Below, piece by piece: positions 11,086-21,114 of a stretch of DNA of 64,000 nucleotides. The stretch comes from Ligula intestinalis (lineage: Eukaryota > Platyhelminthes > Cestoda > Diphyllobothriidea > Diphyllobothriidae): contig JAYGXS010000007.1 of assembly GCA_036362985.1 (NCBI GenBank), forward strand, positions 3,660,359 through 3,724,358. Reading direction: 5' to 3'. The notes below the pieces were generated by a model. The model was given only the letters and a program-made list of their open reading frames with translations, did not search any database and was not told the origin of the DNA. Position 1 is the first letter of the stretch. Every line of letters begins with the position of its first letter. The translations under genes were made by a program, and so were the position numbers.

Positions 11086-12090
11086 CGTAGACTCTAAAAT
11101 GGAGATGACACAGACGGCGCTTATTAATAATAGATATGAACACGTACAATGGAGGAGGGGCAGGACAGGAATTCCTAGATGGCGATCTAGGTAGGTTAAT
11201 GCCCTTTTTACTCCCCGAATGCGTGTCCTTTCTACGGCCAGTAAGTACTTCCGAACGGGTTACGGGGGATAACTCTAAAATTTAGTATCGACACCAATAA
11301 CAGGCTACTCTGATTTAGTTACTAGACTGCAGACTTGTATGTTCATAATACCCTTAAGATTAGTCAAAGCCGTGGTAGCTTACAAGGACGTCTTTAATTG
11401 AGAGCTTCATAAACTGCCTGTGTGCGGACGCCCCAGTATATAATGGGAAGGATGCTTCTTCTGTTTTCACTGCAAAAGATTGCAGTCTAGATTACTGCGA
11501 CCTCAGTCGCCGCACTTGTTTGTAGGTGCCATGAGCCTACGGAAAATTGATTTATCTTCAAATCTGCGACAGCAAAGGCAGGATAGTTACTAAGAAGGAC
11601 CTCTGCTGTTTCATAACGCTACTAATTTCTGAGACTGAAAATATGCTAATTAGAGAGGAGTGGTAACTTTCGGCGAGGAATTAAAGTGACACTTGTAAGT
11701 GGGCTTTAACAGCTTCAATTTATGGAGCGCACCGTAAACCGGTAAGGGGTCCTTTGGTAGTAGAAATTTTTGTGAGTTTGATAAAGCGGACTGAGCCAAT
11801 AATTTCCTCAATTCGAATTTAACGAAGAAGCATGAACACAACTGATTATCTTTAAATTACGAGTTATTTAATAGAGTGGTTAACTCACAAAGAACTGTGG
11901 CTTCACAGAGGGTTGGTTTAGTCTTACAGACGCATCTAGTTGACTTTTGGAATTGATTTTTGAAACCCATATGCATACCCGAAAATACCTAAGAAGGAGA
12001 AGAGTTGGGTCGTGTGTGGTCTTAAAAATGAGGGAATAAGATTTTATGTAGTACACGTCATATACCCCTAGTTGGAGTATTTTTTTCCAA
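11086..12090 (+). repeat. Direct repeat R1, copy 2
   Basis: Near-full-length match to 6,354-7,330 in the same orientation. The two copies flank AT-rich sequence plus the LINE. A short word from inside the repeat (ggtaggatagtaagtaag, then acagccgctgtttt) also appears just upstream at 11,020-11,060, hinting at a third, tiny partial copy. Confidence 0.75.
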
Positions 12091-12310
12091 CATACCAAGG
12101 GTTATATGGTCTTTAAAAGTAGTTAAATAGGTAAGGAAATTTGTAGAATAAAGTGATCTGTTTCCCGCGGCCGATGAGAGTAAGTTTTTCTGCATGCAAA
12201 TTGAAAATGTGCGTGGCGCTCTGCGCCACAGACCATGTTAATCTAACACCAGAACGGTTATTTGCTCCTCAGGTAAGTTGAAGTAGAAGACCTCCTAACA
12301 ATCATTTAGA

Positions 12311-12357
12311 TTTTATTCTGAGCTTTTGGCTCCACACGAGAAGTTATCATCAGAGTA
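12311..12357 (-). ncRNA. Compact hammerhead-like motif, inverted 5' cap of element B
   Basis: On the minus strand: CUGAUGA, U, a stem-II hairpin (AACUUC...GGAGCC), AAAAGCUCAGAAUAAAAU. The GAAAGCUC box has a G-to-A change at its first base, so activity is doubtful. Confidence 0.6.
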
Positions 12358-12742
12358 GGCTAGCAGACTTCCAACACCTGCTTAACGGTATCTTCCCCGA
12401 CATCCCTTTCACAAAGGAGGAAGAGACTGCTGGAAAACTACCATTCGTGGATGTCCTCGTCACGCGCACACCCAACGGGGAACTCAGCACAACGGTTTTA
12501 AGAAAGTCGACCAACTTAACCTAGGTGCTCAGTTTCCATAGCAGCCACCCAATTACACATAAACATGGCTGTATTCGAGCCCTATTTCAGAGGGTGAAGA
12601 AACGCTGCAGTGAACCGGAAAGACGAGTGCAAAAATAATGACATCTTCGGGTCCAAATTACCAGGAATGGATACCCGAACAGCTTCCTCCAACGATGCCT
12701 CCGAACGTGCCCATGGGCACCCTCTATCGTACGTAAAAAAAC

Positions 12743-13234
12743 GTGTCAGAAGCAACCGAGCGTATCGCTGCAGAGCTCGTCGTTGGTATCGCTCATCGCC
12801 CGATAGCCACAATGCATGCACGATACATTGCAAACCAAAGACCCGCGGTATGGTGCCACGTCGCGACTGTTCCTGCCATTATACAGGGCAGACCGGGTGA
12901 CGAATTAGCACAAACGGAGCACAAACAGGCAGTGCGGACAGGTGACCCACAGTCCCAGATCGCTACCGACACTCTGAAAGAAGGCCAGGAATTCGACTTC
13001 TCGAAAACATGGATGATGGCACGAGCCAGTAATAAGACGGGACGAGAACTGCTGGAGTTCTGGGTGTCAGATCGTAACTCCATAAACGGACATGTGGATA
13101 GACCGCCATGTTATTTTGCCATCCGTGCCCGTGACCAGAAACCAGGGCGCAGTTCTTCTACAAGCATGCATGCCCCGACGTCAAGGTCAAATGCCGTTAC
13201 TCCAGGGACGCGCGTCGGAGACACGATAAGGTAG
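12743..13234 (+). pseudogene. PLE GIY-YIG endonuclease region (element B), 163 codons open
   Basis: Contains VSEATERIAAEL, GIAHRPIATM, EHKQAVRTGDPQSQIATDTL, GQEFDFSKTWMMARASNKTGRELLEFW and SINGHVDRPPCY, all hallmarks of the lineage-2 C-terminal domain. Although the frame is open, the segment that should hold the GIY and YIG motifs reads as unrelated residues. The expected residues appear in a neighbouring frame, so compensating frameshifts have destroyed the catalytic core. Confidence 0.7.
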
Positions 13235-13329
13235 CGTGGCGTGGACAGGGACCAGTCAATAATTGCTACCACCACATCCCTCCCCCCCTACCAACCCCAT
13301 CTATGCGTAGCTGACTTTTGCTGTTCTTA

Positions 13330-13382
13330 TTAAATCTGACGATGGCTTCTCGTTTAGAGCCGAAAGCCCAAAATAAAACTAT
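13330..13382 (+). ncRNA. Compact hammerhead-like motif, element B 3' end
   Basis: CUGACGA (from 13,336), U, stem II GGCUUC/GAGCC type hairpin, GAAAGCCC, AAAAUAAAAC. The AGCU palindrome has become AGCC, which should weaken stem III pairing in a dimer. Confidence 0.65.
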
Positions 13383-13415
13383 CGTTCCAGAGATCACGTC
13401 TTCCTCTTCTTTACA

Positions 13416-14664
13416 ACGTCCTTTATATTTTTCAGAAATTTCAAGAAACCTGCAATTTCATAGTCAGGTTTTTCCGAAATACGTTCAATGTTAATACACA
13501 TTATGAAAAGCTACAGATATAAATGAACAACATTTCTGTAATAATAAATAAATTACAATGAAATAAAAATTCATATAACAGTTATTAAAGTATCTTCCAC
13601 TGCATATTCTAATTTCCCACCCATAAAACCTTATAACCACCATATTTTTAGTAAAACGTGCAGAAAGTAGGGTAAGTGAGTGGGCCTACATAAGCTACTG
13701 TTGCCATCGTATTACAATATCTCTCCAAGGGCAAAATAACTGAAAAGCAGACAACGCGCAAATGCTTGTAATGTGGCAAAAAAGGCACAATGATTGTTAT
13801 CAAAATGATCCACTTTATCGCAATAAGCGCTGCTGTGACAAATGCCACTGTTATCACCAACATCAGTACCCAACGTGTTTTGAGGTGTGTAGACGGATTG
13901 GTGGAAGTCTGCTCGTACCGAAACAGTATTTTATTAGGTTGACTGATTAAAAATTTTGCATTATATGACCAATGGAGAAGTGCATGAAAGTACATGCATT
14001 TTAGGCAGTAGAAGCGCTGAAAGTTTCCACTTTAAGATGCTGCCCTTTCGTATGTGTCAAAATTCATACGACCATTAGTGAATTCGTAGCACCGGATGGT
14101 CGGATGTCAGGACTTCCGGGGGGAATATGGGTGCTTTGCCTCTCTTGTATATTCTTACAAGCCGAAAGGATACTGCCTGGATGCACTAAAGCATACCAAA
14201 GAGGTCATATTAATAGGACACAGTGAAATATCAATGTCAACCCCCCATCTACCAGGTGAAAAGACACCGCCAACGATGACCGTACGCAATCAACACTCGT
14301 CGGTATGTCATCTCCTAGGAACGTGCTACCCGTAAAGTTCGCATTTATCTGACGATACGAAAACTTAAATGGCAAAGTGTATTTATTTTCGCATGAAGTC
14401 ATTGCTCTCTTTGAAAAAAAAGTTGCTTAAATTGCCATCTGATTACAACGTCTATTTTTTATACGTACAGTCTTTGAGATAGTGGGATTACTATACTTAT
14501 TAGTGCTCTTTATTAGTGTATTTTTATTCATTTGTAGAAACATAAAGCTTTAGAATTGATGATAGTGCTTTTTTTGACTGCGGAGAGACACCTTATATGG
14601 TCAGTCCTACTCTGAAACGTTTACAATGTTGTAATGAAGAAGACAAGATCTCTGGAATGGCACT
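13416..14664. other. No recognised feature
   Basis: AT-rich. A 115-codon minus-strand frame at 13,648-13,995 has two hydrophobic stretches but no domain I know, and no splice or promoter context that supports a gene. Confidence 0.4.
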
Positions 14665-14668
14665 GTCA

Positions 14669-14716
14669 TTGTTCTGAGCTTTCGACTCCACACGAGAAGC
14701 CATCGTCAGAGAAAAT
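14669..14716 (-). ncRNA. Compact hammerhead-like ribozyme, element C 3' end
   Basis: Minus strand: UCU stem I strand, CUGACGA, U, stem II GGCUUC/GGAGUC with a UCGUGU loop, GAA, AGCU palindrome, C17, AGA closing stem I, then ACAAUGACAG. All core bases are present apart from the extra U before stem II, which is constant in this lineage. Confidence 0.7.
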
Positions 14717-14797
14717 AAGAAAGCAATAAAAGTTGGCTACGCGTAAATGGGTGTGAAGGAAGGGTCGTACTCGCGATTGGTCCATGCTCATGCAATC

Positions 14798-15388
14798 TTA
14801 CCGTGTCTCTCCTGCGCGCGTTCCTGGATTTATAGCGTGTGATATTGGCGCTAGGTCGTGCATCCTTAGCGTGGCAGCCTGCGTGCATGAACAGTCACTA
14901 GGTCGTGGTTCCTGTTCGCGAGCACTGATGACAAGATAACAGGGCGGTATATCCACATGCCTGTTAATGGGGCTGAAGTCTAATACCCAGGACTCCAGTA
15001 GTTCTCGGTCCGTCTTATTAGCGGCACGTGCCAGTATCCGTGTGCCACAAAGGTCGAATTCATGGCGTTCCTCCAGGGTGTGGGTAGCGAACTGGGACAA
15101 TGCATCACCTCTCCGTACTGCCCGTGTGTGCTCTGTTATTCGCAAGCTAAATTGTTGCTCAGTCTGCCCTAAAAACTGGCATGAGCAGTCACGCCATGGC
15201 ACTTGAAAACTGATGCCGGACTGCGCGCATACCTTCAGTGGGTCTTTTATTTGCATGACTCGTGAATACATCATAGCTGTCGGAAGATGAGCAACACCAT
15301 CGCCGAGCTTTGTATTGATACGTTCAGTTGCTTCTGACACATTTCGCAATATATTTGTCCTGTGCCACTGGGCCGGACAACAGCTCAA
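14798..15388 (-). pseudogene. PLE GIY-YIG endonuclease, 196 codons uninterrupted (element C)
   Basis: One open frame carrying SEATERINTKLGDGVAHLPTA, a Cys-containing GIY-equivalent (SGISFQVPWRDCSCQFLGQT; the YIG position reads FLG), RITEHTRAVRRGDALSQFATHTLEE, HEFDLCGTRILARAANKTDRELLESW and PINRHVDIPPCYL. The Tyr residues of both GIY and YIG are replaced by Phe, so nuclease activity is unlikely, but the frame is the best kept lineage-2 domain in the window. It ends shortly before the ribozyme. Confidence 0.7.
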
Positions 15389-15589
15389 TACCGGCTAATT
15401 GTACATTAGACCGGGATGTGCAACACGGTCTTTCAAATACTACCACGATTGACAACACATTTCAAATGTTGAAGAACAGAAGGGCCTCGGTGTTTTTATA
15501 AACTTTTTCTTTGACCATCCTTACAGTGTTTAAGGGCAGCTTAACTGTGACAAAGCTGCTGTTTGAGCTTAGACGGGGATTCGTTACTG

Positions 15590-16000
15590 TTCAGAAAAAC
15601 TTACAAAGCCTTTGTTCAATCCCACTCGGAGTTTGCCGTGTAGGTCTGGCGTACGTGTTTAAAGAAGGATTATCTGTACCTGAAAGGAGTGCAGGCAAGG
15701 ACTACGAAAATTGTCGAGTATCTTTGTAATCGGCCTTATGAAGACAAAATTGGCCGAAATGGAGTTGGTTGCAGTTAATTATAAGCAGCTACTTGGTGAC
15801 CTCATTCAAATCTACCGAACTGGCAGAGGCCATGAGTGTTCGAATTGGCTCGGATGGACGAGCTGTGGATTCATATCCTTAAACTGCGGAGAAAGGTTGC
15901 TCATATGGACGTTCAACGATAGGCCTGCTCACAGAGAACTCTTTTTAGCGTGCAGGGGACTCCCTGAGGAGGTGGACTTTTCAGAGACTGTGGCAACATT
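15590..16000 (+). pseudogene. LINE ORF2 C-terminus fragment
   Basis: Degenerate but recognisable across frames: YKAFVQSHSEFAV-stop-VWRT, then YLKGVQARTTKIVEYLCNRPYEDKI, then a LRRKVAHMDVQR segment and a final piece ending in FSETVATLK. This is the C-terminal region common to a second family of flatworm-type LINEs and differs from the CR1-like family at 8.9-11 kb. Stops and shifts show it is dead. Confidence 0.65.
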
Positions 16001-16514
16001 GAAATGCAAACCCATTTCTCATTTGCTGAGAATCTGTCGCACATATACTGACCGGTATTTCGGGAGTCGCAGTTTGCGATTGCATCACATCTTTTCATAC
16101 ATAACTTTTTAACGTTACGCATTTTTTTGCGATTTTAGAATAAAAAGTAGTAGCCTCAAGATCGAAGGTGACTTAGAGCAGCTTTTTCGTAGCCAGTTCA
16201 GGAAATAAAAAGTTAAAATGTCAAGTTTTATTCAAAGAAAAGATTGACAGGATATGATTCCATAAGAAGCATTGAATTCTTTTTCATGTGTTATCCGAAA
16301 GCTTATTTATGCAAGGACACAGTGCTGATGAGAAGGAATTGCTTTAATTATTTGTATGTCTCAAATCGCCAGGACTAACAGCTGGAGTGATTTTCCATAT
16401 GATTTTTCAGTTATAGCAATATAAGGATGGCAATCAGCACTGCTTTCAGAACAAGTTTACTGAATGTGTCTTCAATAATAACAGAGTCATTTTCACAGTC
16501 AGTGTTTTTAAGTT

Positions 16515-16870
16515 TTATACGCAGCTGTTATTATCTTACCGCTTCCAATTTAACGCAGCCTTTTTCACAAGGACCAAGAAGCTTGCTTATCTGCGTTATA
16601 AAACGTAAGCTTTCGTCGGTGAGTTTAATTTTGACTTTCGCAATTCCAAGAGCGTTGATAAAATACATTAATATACAAATTTTCTTTGCATCATTTAGCA
16701 GTCTGCCGCTTATTCATGCCGAGCTGATTGACACAACGAATAAGCTGCGATATGGTCTGCGTATACAGTGCTTTACTTCGCACAGGAGAGGCAGAGTGGT
16801 CATACTTTCTTTTATTTACAACGTTTAAGATAGGATTCCTTCATCTAAAGCTATTTTAAGTATTTTCGGG
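16515..16870 (+). repeat. Diverged repeat R2, copy a
   Basis: About 350 bp resembling 17,725-18,085 (shared: GCAGTCTGCC, GAACTGATTGACA-like, AAGCTG(C/T)GA, GGAAAGACA-like words in order). Copy b follows after a PLE fragment that lies between them. No coding signal is conserved. Confidence 0.5.
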
Positions 16871-16874
16871 GGCG

Positions 16875-17400
16875 CTTACACAGACTACCGCTACAGGCCA
16901 CCTCCATGTGCATTTATTCCTTCACCTGCTCCTGTGGGGTGAGATATATCGGCCGAACAACGAGACGTCTGGAGAAGAGGATACGCGAACACATACCAGC
17001 GTGATTAGGTAAAAGGGAAAATCGATCGATCTCAAGCTCAATCCTCGCACACCTGATCGATACAAATCACCAAGTTGACGCGAGATAGGCCTTTCAGGTC
17101 ATATACCAGGCACCCACGCTCTACTCTAAAGGCCTGCGTAAACGGGTGCTAGCCACAGCTGAGGCAGTGGCAATTCGTTTAGCAAACCCCGCTCTCTGCT
17201 GTCAAAAGATGCTGGTACATGCCGTCTCCCTCCCGTGGCCGACCGCATACAGAGATCCCGCACCGCCAGAAGCCACTACGTCAGAACTCACGACGTCAGA
17301 AGCTACGCAGCCCGAAACCATACTACCCACAGCCGCAGAGAACACGCAGTGCGACCGTGCTGCTCACAGTCACCGAGAGCCCGCTGCGCGTATGACGTAG
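16875..17400 (+). pseudogene. PLE lineage-1 GIY-YIG endonuclease fragment
   Basis: A single frame from about 16,899: TSMCIYSFTCSCGVRYIGRT, RRLEKRIREHIPA-stop-LGK, SSSILAHLIDTNHQVDAR-stop-AFQVIYQAP, then GLRKRVLATAEAVAIRLANPALCCQKM and an LPWPT tail. The catalytic CIY/YIG and the following GRT...RL...RIREH are intact. Only two nonsense codons interrupt it (TGA for the expected Trp, TAG for Glu). It is inserted between R2 copies a and b. No hammerhead is seen after it: the 3' tail to about 17,540 is C-rich and ends without one. Confidence 0.8.
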
Positions 17401-17724
17401 ATCGTGGGAACGTCCCTCCCCCGTTCCACACGCGTGACAACCCAACGTCCTCTGCATGCTGAGTCCGGCCCGCAGGAGACGAGGGACCACGAGATGACTC
17501 ATTACCCCATCCCCCCCCACTTCAAGAACTAATATTAGCACTGTACCGAACTGCCTGCTCTAGTCGCCTATTTTTCCATGTCACTGTAACGACCTGAAGT
17601 GAATGACCGAAAACAGCTGTTTGCCAGCACGACTTTTCAATCGTTAACGAAATGGGAATTTTTGCCGAACAAAAATATTACATTTGCGGTTTGCAGTAGA
17701 GTCGGAAGATGGTTATACATAGAA

Positions 17725-18085
17725 TGTCACGCAGCCGTTATTATCCAACGGCTCCCAATTAAAAACAGCGTTCATCGGAAGGGTCGGTCATCTTGCGTAT
17801 CTGCGTCATACAGCGTAAGTTATCTCCAGTGAGTTTACTTTTGAGTTTCACAATTTAACGAGCATCTAAGAATTGATAAAGTACATAAATATTCAAATAT
17901 TCTTTTGCATGCTTCGACAGTCTGCCAATCCGTCATGTCGAACTGATTGACAGCGGATAAGCTGTGACATAGTCTACATAGACAGTACCCTACTTTTTAC
18001 AGGAAAGACAAGCCGGTCGCACTTGTTTTTGCTATAAAAAAATTGAAATATTCAAGCTTTATATAAGGCTATTTTTAAGAAGTGT
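17725..18085 (+). repeat. Diverged repeat R2, copy b
   Basis: Matches 16,515-16,870 with many substitutions. A shorter third copy (GCGCAACAAATAATCCGCTATATAG-like region) lies at about 18,905-19,080. Confidence 0.5.
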
Positions 18086-18251
18086 CAGGTTCGTAAACAC
18101 AGGAATATTAAATTTTCTAGTTGCAGTAGAGCTTAATTTCACACAGTCGTTAAATACGGAAGTTGCTTATACATGGAATGTCGTTCTTAAGGCTAAGCAA
18201 TCCTACTGTTTGCTTAACATATCTACAGATAGTGTGGCTGGAGCGAGCTTA

Positions 18252-18291
18252 TGGATGCATTCGGACGCGCTGCGTCCAATGCTTGCATCCA
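18252..18291. other. Imperfect hairpin
   Basis: TGGATGCATT and CGGACGC pair with GCGTCC and AATGCTTGCATCCA across a 3-nt loop. A long but imperfect inverted repeat of about 17 bp per arm; function unknown. Confidence 0.6.
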
Positions 18292-18499
18292 CACTCCTTT
18301 AATTATTCTGAAAGTTGCCTGAAATAATCAAAGACAGTGAGTCAGAAGCGGGCCTAACAATGCATGTTTCCACTCAGAAATTAAAGTGCAACTCTCGACG
18401 CTGTAAATTGATCAGCACCCAATCACTGCAGTCCTCTCCCCAAACACAATTTTCTTTTAGAGCTAAGTAGTAGGCCTACCCTATACCGGACCAATCTGG

Positions 18500-18640
18500 C
18501 ATAATTTATTTACTTAATCACCATAAAGATGTATAGGCCTGACGAGAATGTATGGAAAACAAGCCTATGTCCGCCAATTCATCTTCTGAACTTTTCAATG
18601 GGAATTTTCGCACGTTACAAGATTACAAAGAGTTGCGAAA
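18500..18640 (+). mobile_element. Solo 3' end of a lineage-1 PLE
   Basis: The segment TTTATTTACTTAATCACC, then a hammerhead, then GCCAATTCATCTTCTGAAC and AATGGGAATTTTCGCA. It matches, in order, the upstream of the 35.4-kb ribozyme and the downstream of the 26.75-kb ribozyme. No coding sequence accompanies it. Confidence 0.65.
18530..18578 (+). ncRNA. Lineage-1 hammerhead ribozyme, decayed
   Basis: Stem I GGC (18,536-18,538) with GCC (18,573-18,575), CUGACGA at 18,539-18,545, short stem II GAAUGUAUG, GAA at 18,555-18,557, then an unpaired stem III region. Stem II and stem III have lost complementarity. Confidence 0.55.
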
Positions 18641-18904
18641 AAGGCAAACACTTGATACACGTAGTTTGTTTAACGTATTTTCATGGTCCTTTTAACAGTC
18701 GAAAGTTTACGTCATACGGATAACTACTGGATAAGCACCTCACATATAGAAATGGTGTCGTTCAGAAGGATCTGATAGCTTGCTTATATGGGTCAGGGAA
18801 GGTATATTGTCTGCATCAAGTTTAATGCTGTCTTCCAGAATTCTAAGACAATCGACGCATTGAGCAAATTAAATTGTATCCGAAATTCCCTTTAGATTGT
18901 TAGA

Positions 18905-19080
18905 GAATCCGGTTTTTTGTTTTACGGTAGCCGCTAGTTATGTGGAACTGTGTAGCGCAACAAATAATCCGCTATATAGTCTGCATAGATAATCCGCCAC
19001 TTTTTTACAGCCATACAAACCAAGCATGTCAGTGTTTGCTATCAACGCTTTGAACCTACAGGTTTTATAAACAAGTCATT
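18905..19080 (+). repeat. Diverged repeat R2, partial copy c
   Basis: Short third match to the R2 family, sharing the AGTCTGCATAGATAAT and TTTTTTACAG words with copy b. Confidence 0.35.
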
Positions 19081-20099
19081 TTACGTAGTGGCAAGTTGGG
19101 ATAAAACATGGAAGTTAAGTTTGCTACTTGTAGTTGAGTTGGCTTCCGTGCACCTCTCAAATATGAAAGTTGCAAGTAGATGAAATGTCGTTCTTATGGT
19201 TCAGGAAGATTGCTTACATGCGTGCTGCAGCATCTGGATATTCTGAGTTTGGAGCTGGGTCAAAATTAAACCATGACGTTCCGAGCGACATAAATACATG
19301 CACAATCGGTCATATAATCTGCAAATTGTCTGGAATAATCCCAGGCAGTGCGTCAGTCTTCAGAGTTGCAAGTGTAGTTGTAGATTATCTAAAGCGGCAG
19401 ACATCCAATAATACGATTTACGTCCTCTAAAATACGGTTATTAAGGGCTAGCCAGCAGCTCTATCAATATCTGACCACTCCGGTCTCACTTAATAGCGGC
19501 AAAAAAATTTACTTAGGCTCTCGTCTACCACTTTTACCATAATAGAATTGTCAACTTCACTTAACTGCATTCTGCGCCGACACAAACTGCCCAAAATTGC
19601 ATTCTCTTCGCTACCGCTTTGTTTTCGAATAACATTGCTGCTGATCTACTTTCTTGCGACAAAGTCTTTAGTCTTTACTAACAAGAACTGCAAGTGGGTA
19701 ATTTCTCCATCGTCGAGACTTTTGACAAGAGAATGACCTATGTTTGATTGTTTATTTCCTGCGGTTGTGGGAAAAGATTTTCCCGTCTACTTCAGGACGG
19801 CTAAAGTCACATTGAATTAATGTAAGATCTGTTGACGTTGCCGCTTTCGCCGAACGTCAAGCAAGTACTGATTTAACGCTACAGTATCCTTTATTTATTC
19901 TTGGAAGTAAACATCGGTTTTAAGTTGCTTAAGCTGCTTTCGCAGTTGTCTTCTGCTTTAAAAATTGCATAAATATTTCCAAGAGAAAGGACGGGCGGTT
20001 ATTTCCTTTGTACAACTTTTTCTGAGTTCCATTAATTTACTTAAAGACGGAAATGTGTTTATAACCACCTGTGAAAACGAAGAAGACACTTATAATTCT
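19081..20099. other. No supported feature
   Basis: AT-rich sequence with frames below 90 codons and no domain. Confidence 0.45.
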
Positions 20100-20159
20100 G
20101 AGAAGAAGCAGGTTCGATCACTGGATCACCAGTGCCATGGCACTAGTGGTCCTGTCCCT

Positions 20160-20440
20160 CCTTCCCTCCCTGCTACCTTCCCTCCCCCGCCCCTATAACC
20201 GATAATTGACCCCTCCCCTACACATTTTGCTTTCCCTCGTTAACAGTTAATTACCCCCCTTTTATATGTTGGCTGCTTTCTTAATTGGCCCCTTTCCCCT
20301 ATAAACATTTTGCTTGCTTTCTTTGACAGTTAATTAAACCCCTGCCCCTACCCCTGTTAATTTTGACTGCTTTCGTTGACGGTTACTTGCCCCCCCCCCC
20401 TTCCCCCTATACATGTTGCCTGCTTTCGTTGATGGTTTTA
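20160..20440 (+). repeat. Pyrimidine-rich minisatellite
   Basis: Four to five diverged units of roughly 50-75 bp, each with a C-run, a CTATA(A)CAT-like word, a TTGC(C/T)TGCTTTCGTTGA-like word and a GTTAATTA-like word. The last unit leads directly into the ribozyme (GTTTTATCTCTGACGA). Similar single units precede the ribozymes at 13.3 and 31.0 kb. Confidence 0.65.
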
Positions 20441-20491
20441 TCTCTGACGATGGACTCCCGCAAGAGTTCGAAAGCTCAGAAAAATAAAACT
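20434..20491 (+). ncRNA. Compact hammerhead-like ribozyme (AGCU type)
   Basis: Stem I is two-part: UCU/AGA next to the core and, past a 4-nt bulge, GUUUUA/UAAAAC. CUGACGA, U, stem II GGACUC/GAGUUC with CCGCAA loop, GAA, palindrome AGCU, C17. All core bases fit; this is one of the best preserved copies. Confidence 0.75.
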
Positions 20492-21114
20492 CCGATTCCA
20501 GTGATCGAACCTGCTTCTTCTCAATCTATGCACATACCTGGGATGCGAACCTTTGCCTCAATTCGTGACTTATAATTCTATTTTCGCACAAGCAAAAGAT
20601 GAAGATTATGTGCGGGTAGTTATCATGCATTTAGGTTTTGGTAATGATAGCATAGATACGAAGACGATTTAGAGGAGGCTATTGGTGAAAGAAGTTATTA
20701 AAATGTGCTATCACTTAGCTTATAAACTCAGGCTTGAGCACAATATATAGGGCTGCGCAAAACATACTTTTTTGCGCACGGCTGGATTATATTATTTGGT
20801 TGTAGTTGCATTTGTTATTGTTTGCGAACGTGACCCCATTGGTGTAAACGTATTAATTACCACAAGGACTATGCACGGGTGATGCAGGAGGCCCAAATGG
20901 AGCAATATATGCAAGATTTACATTGGCTGTATCCTAAGGTTGCCTCTCTTCAGTCAGAAAATTGTCTGGCCTGGTTAAATGCTTTAATCTTCTAGGTATT
21001 TTGTGGGTTTTTCAGTTTGCGGTCCTTGAAGCAGTTCTGGCAGAGAAGTTGAACCAACTTGCAAAGCAGCTTGGGATTAGGGGAGGTAGGCTCTGCATAT
21101 TTTTCACGCGCCAG

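Larger units (their letters stand above)
12270..13415 (+). mobile_element. Penelope-like element B with ribozyme motifs at both ends
   Basis: Lineage-2 PLE. It starts inside the RT (LADFQHLLNGIFPDIPFTKEEE, then LPFVDVLVTRTPNGELSTT, from about 12,355), followed by a thumb segment (THKHGCIRALFQRVKKRCSE), then the GIY-YIG region (12,743-13,234), a pyrimidine-rich 3' UTR and a hammerhead-like motif at 13,335. A minus-strand motif of the same kind caps the 5' side (12,311-12,357), as in element A. The RT catalytic core is missing because of truncation. Confidence 0.75.
14665..15390 (-). mobile_element. Penelope-like element C, 3' part
   Basis: Lineage-2 PLE on the minus strand: GIY-YIG region (15,388 to 14,798), short UTR, then a compact hammerhead-like motif at 14,716-14,669 followed by the conserved GUGCCAUUCCAGAGAUC-type tail, which matches element B's tail. 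No RT is seen upstream of 15,390, so it is strongly 5'-truncated. Confidence 0.75.
20100..20522 (+). mobile_element. Non-autonomous PLE-derived mini-element with perfect 26-bp inverted ends and a ribozyme
   Basis: The first 26 bp (20,100-20,125) are the exact reverse complement of the last 26 bp (20,497-20,522). Between them is a pyrimidine-rich minisatellite of 3' UTR units and then a hammerhead-like motif at 20,434-20,491. No RT or nuclease is present. The right end (TTCCAGTGATCGAAC...) is the same tail that follows the ribozyme in lineage-2 PLEs (2,650, 46,545, 55,880). It therefore looks like two 3' ends of a lineage-2 PLE joined in opposite orientation. Confidence 0.75.
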
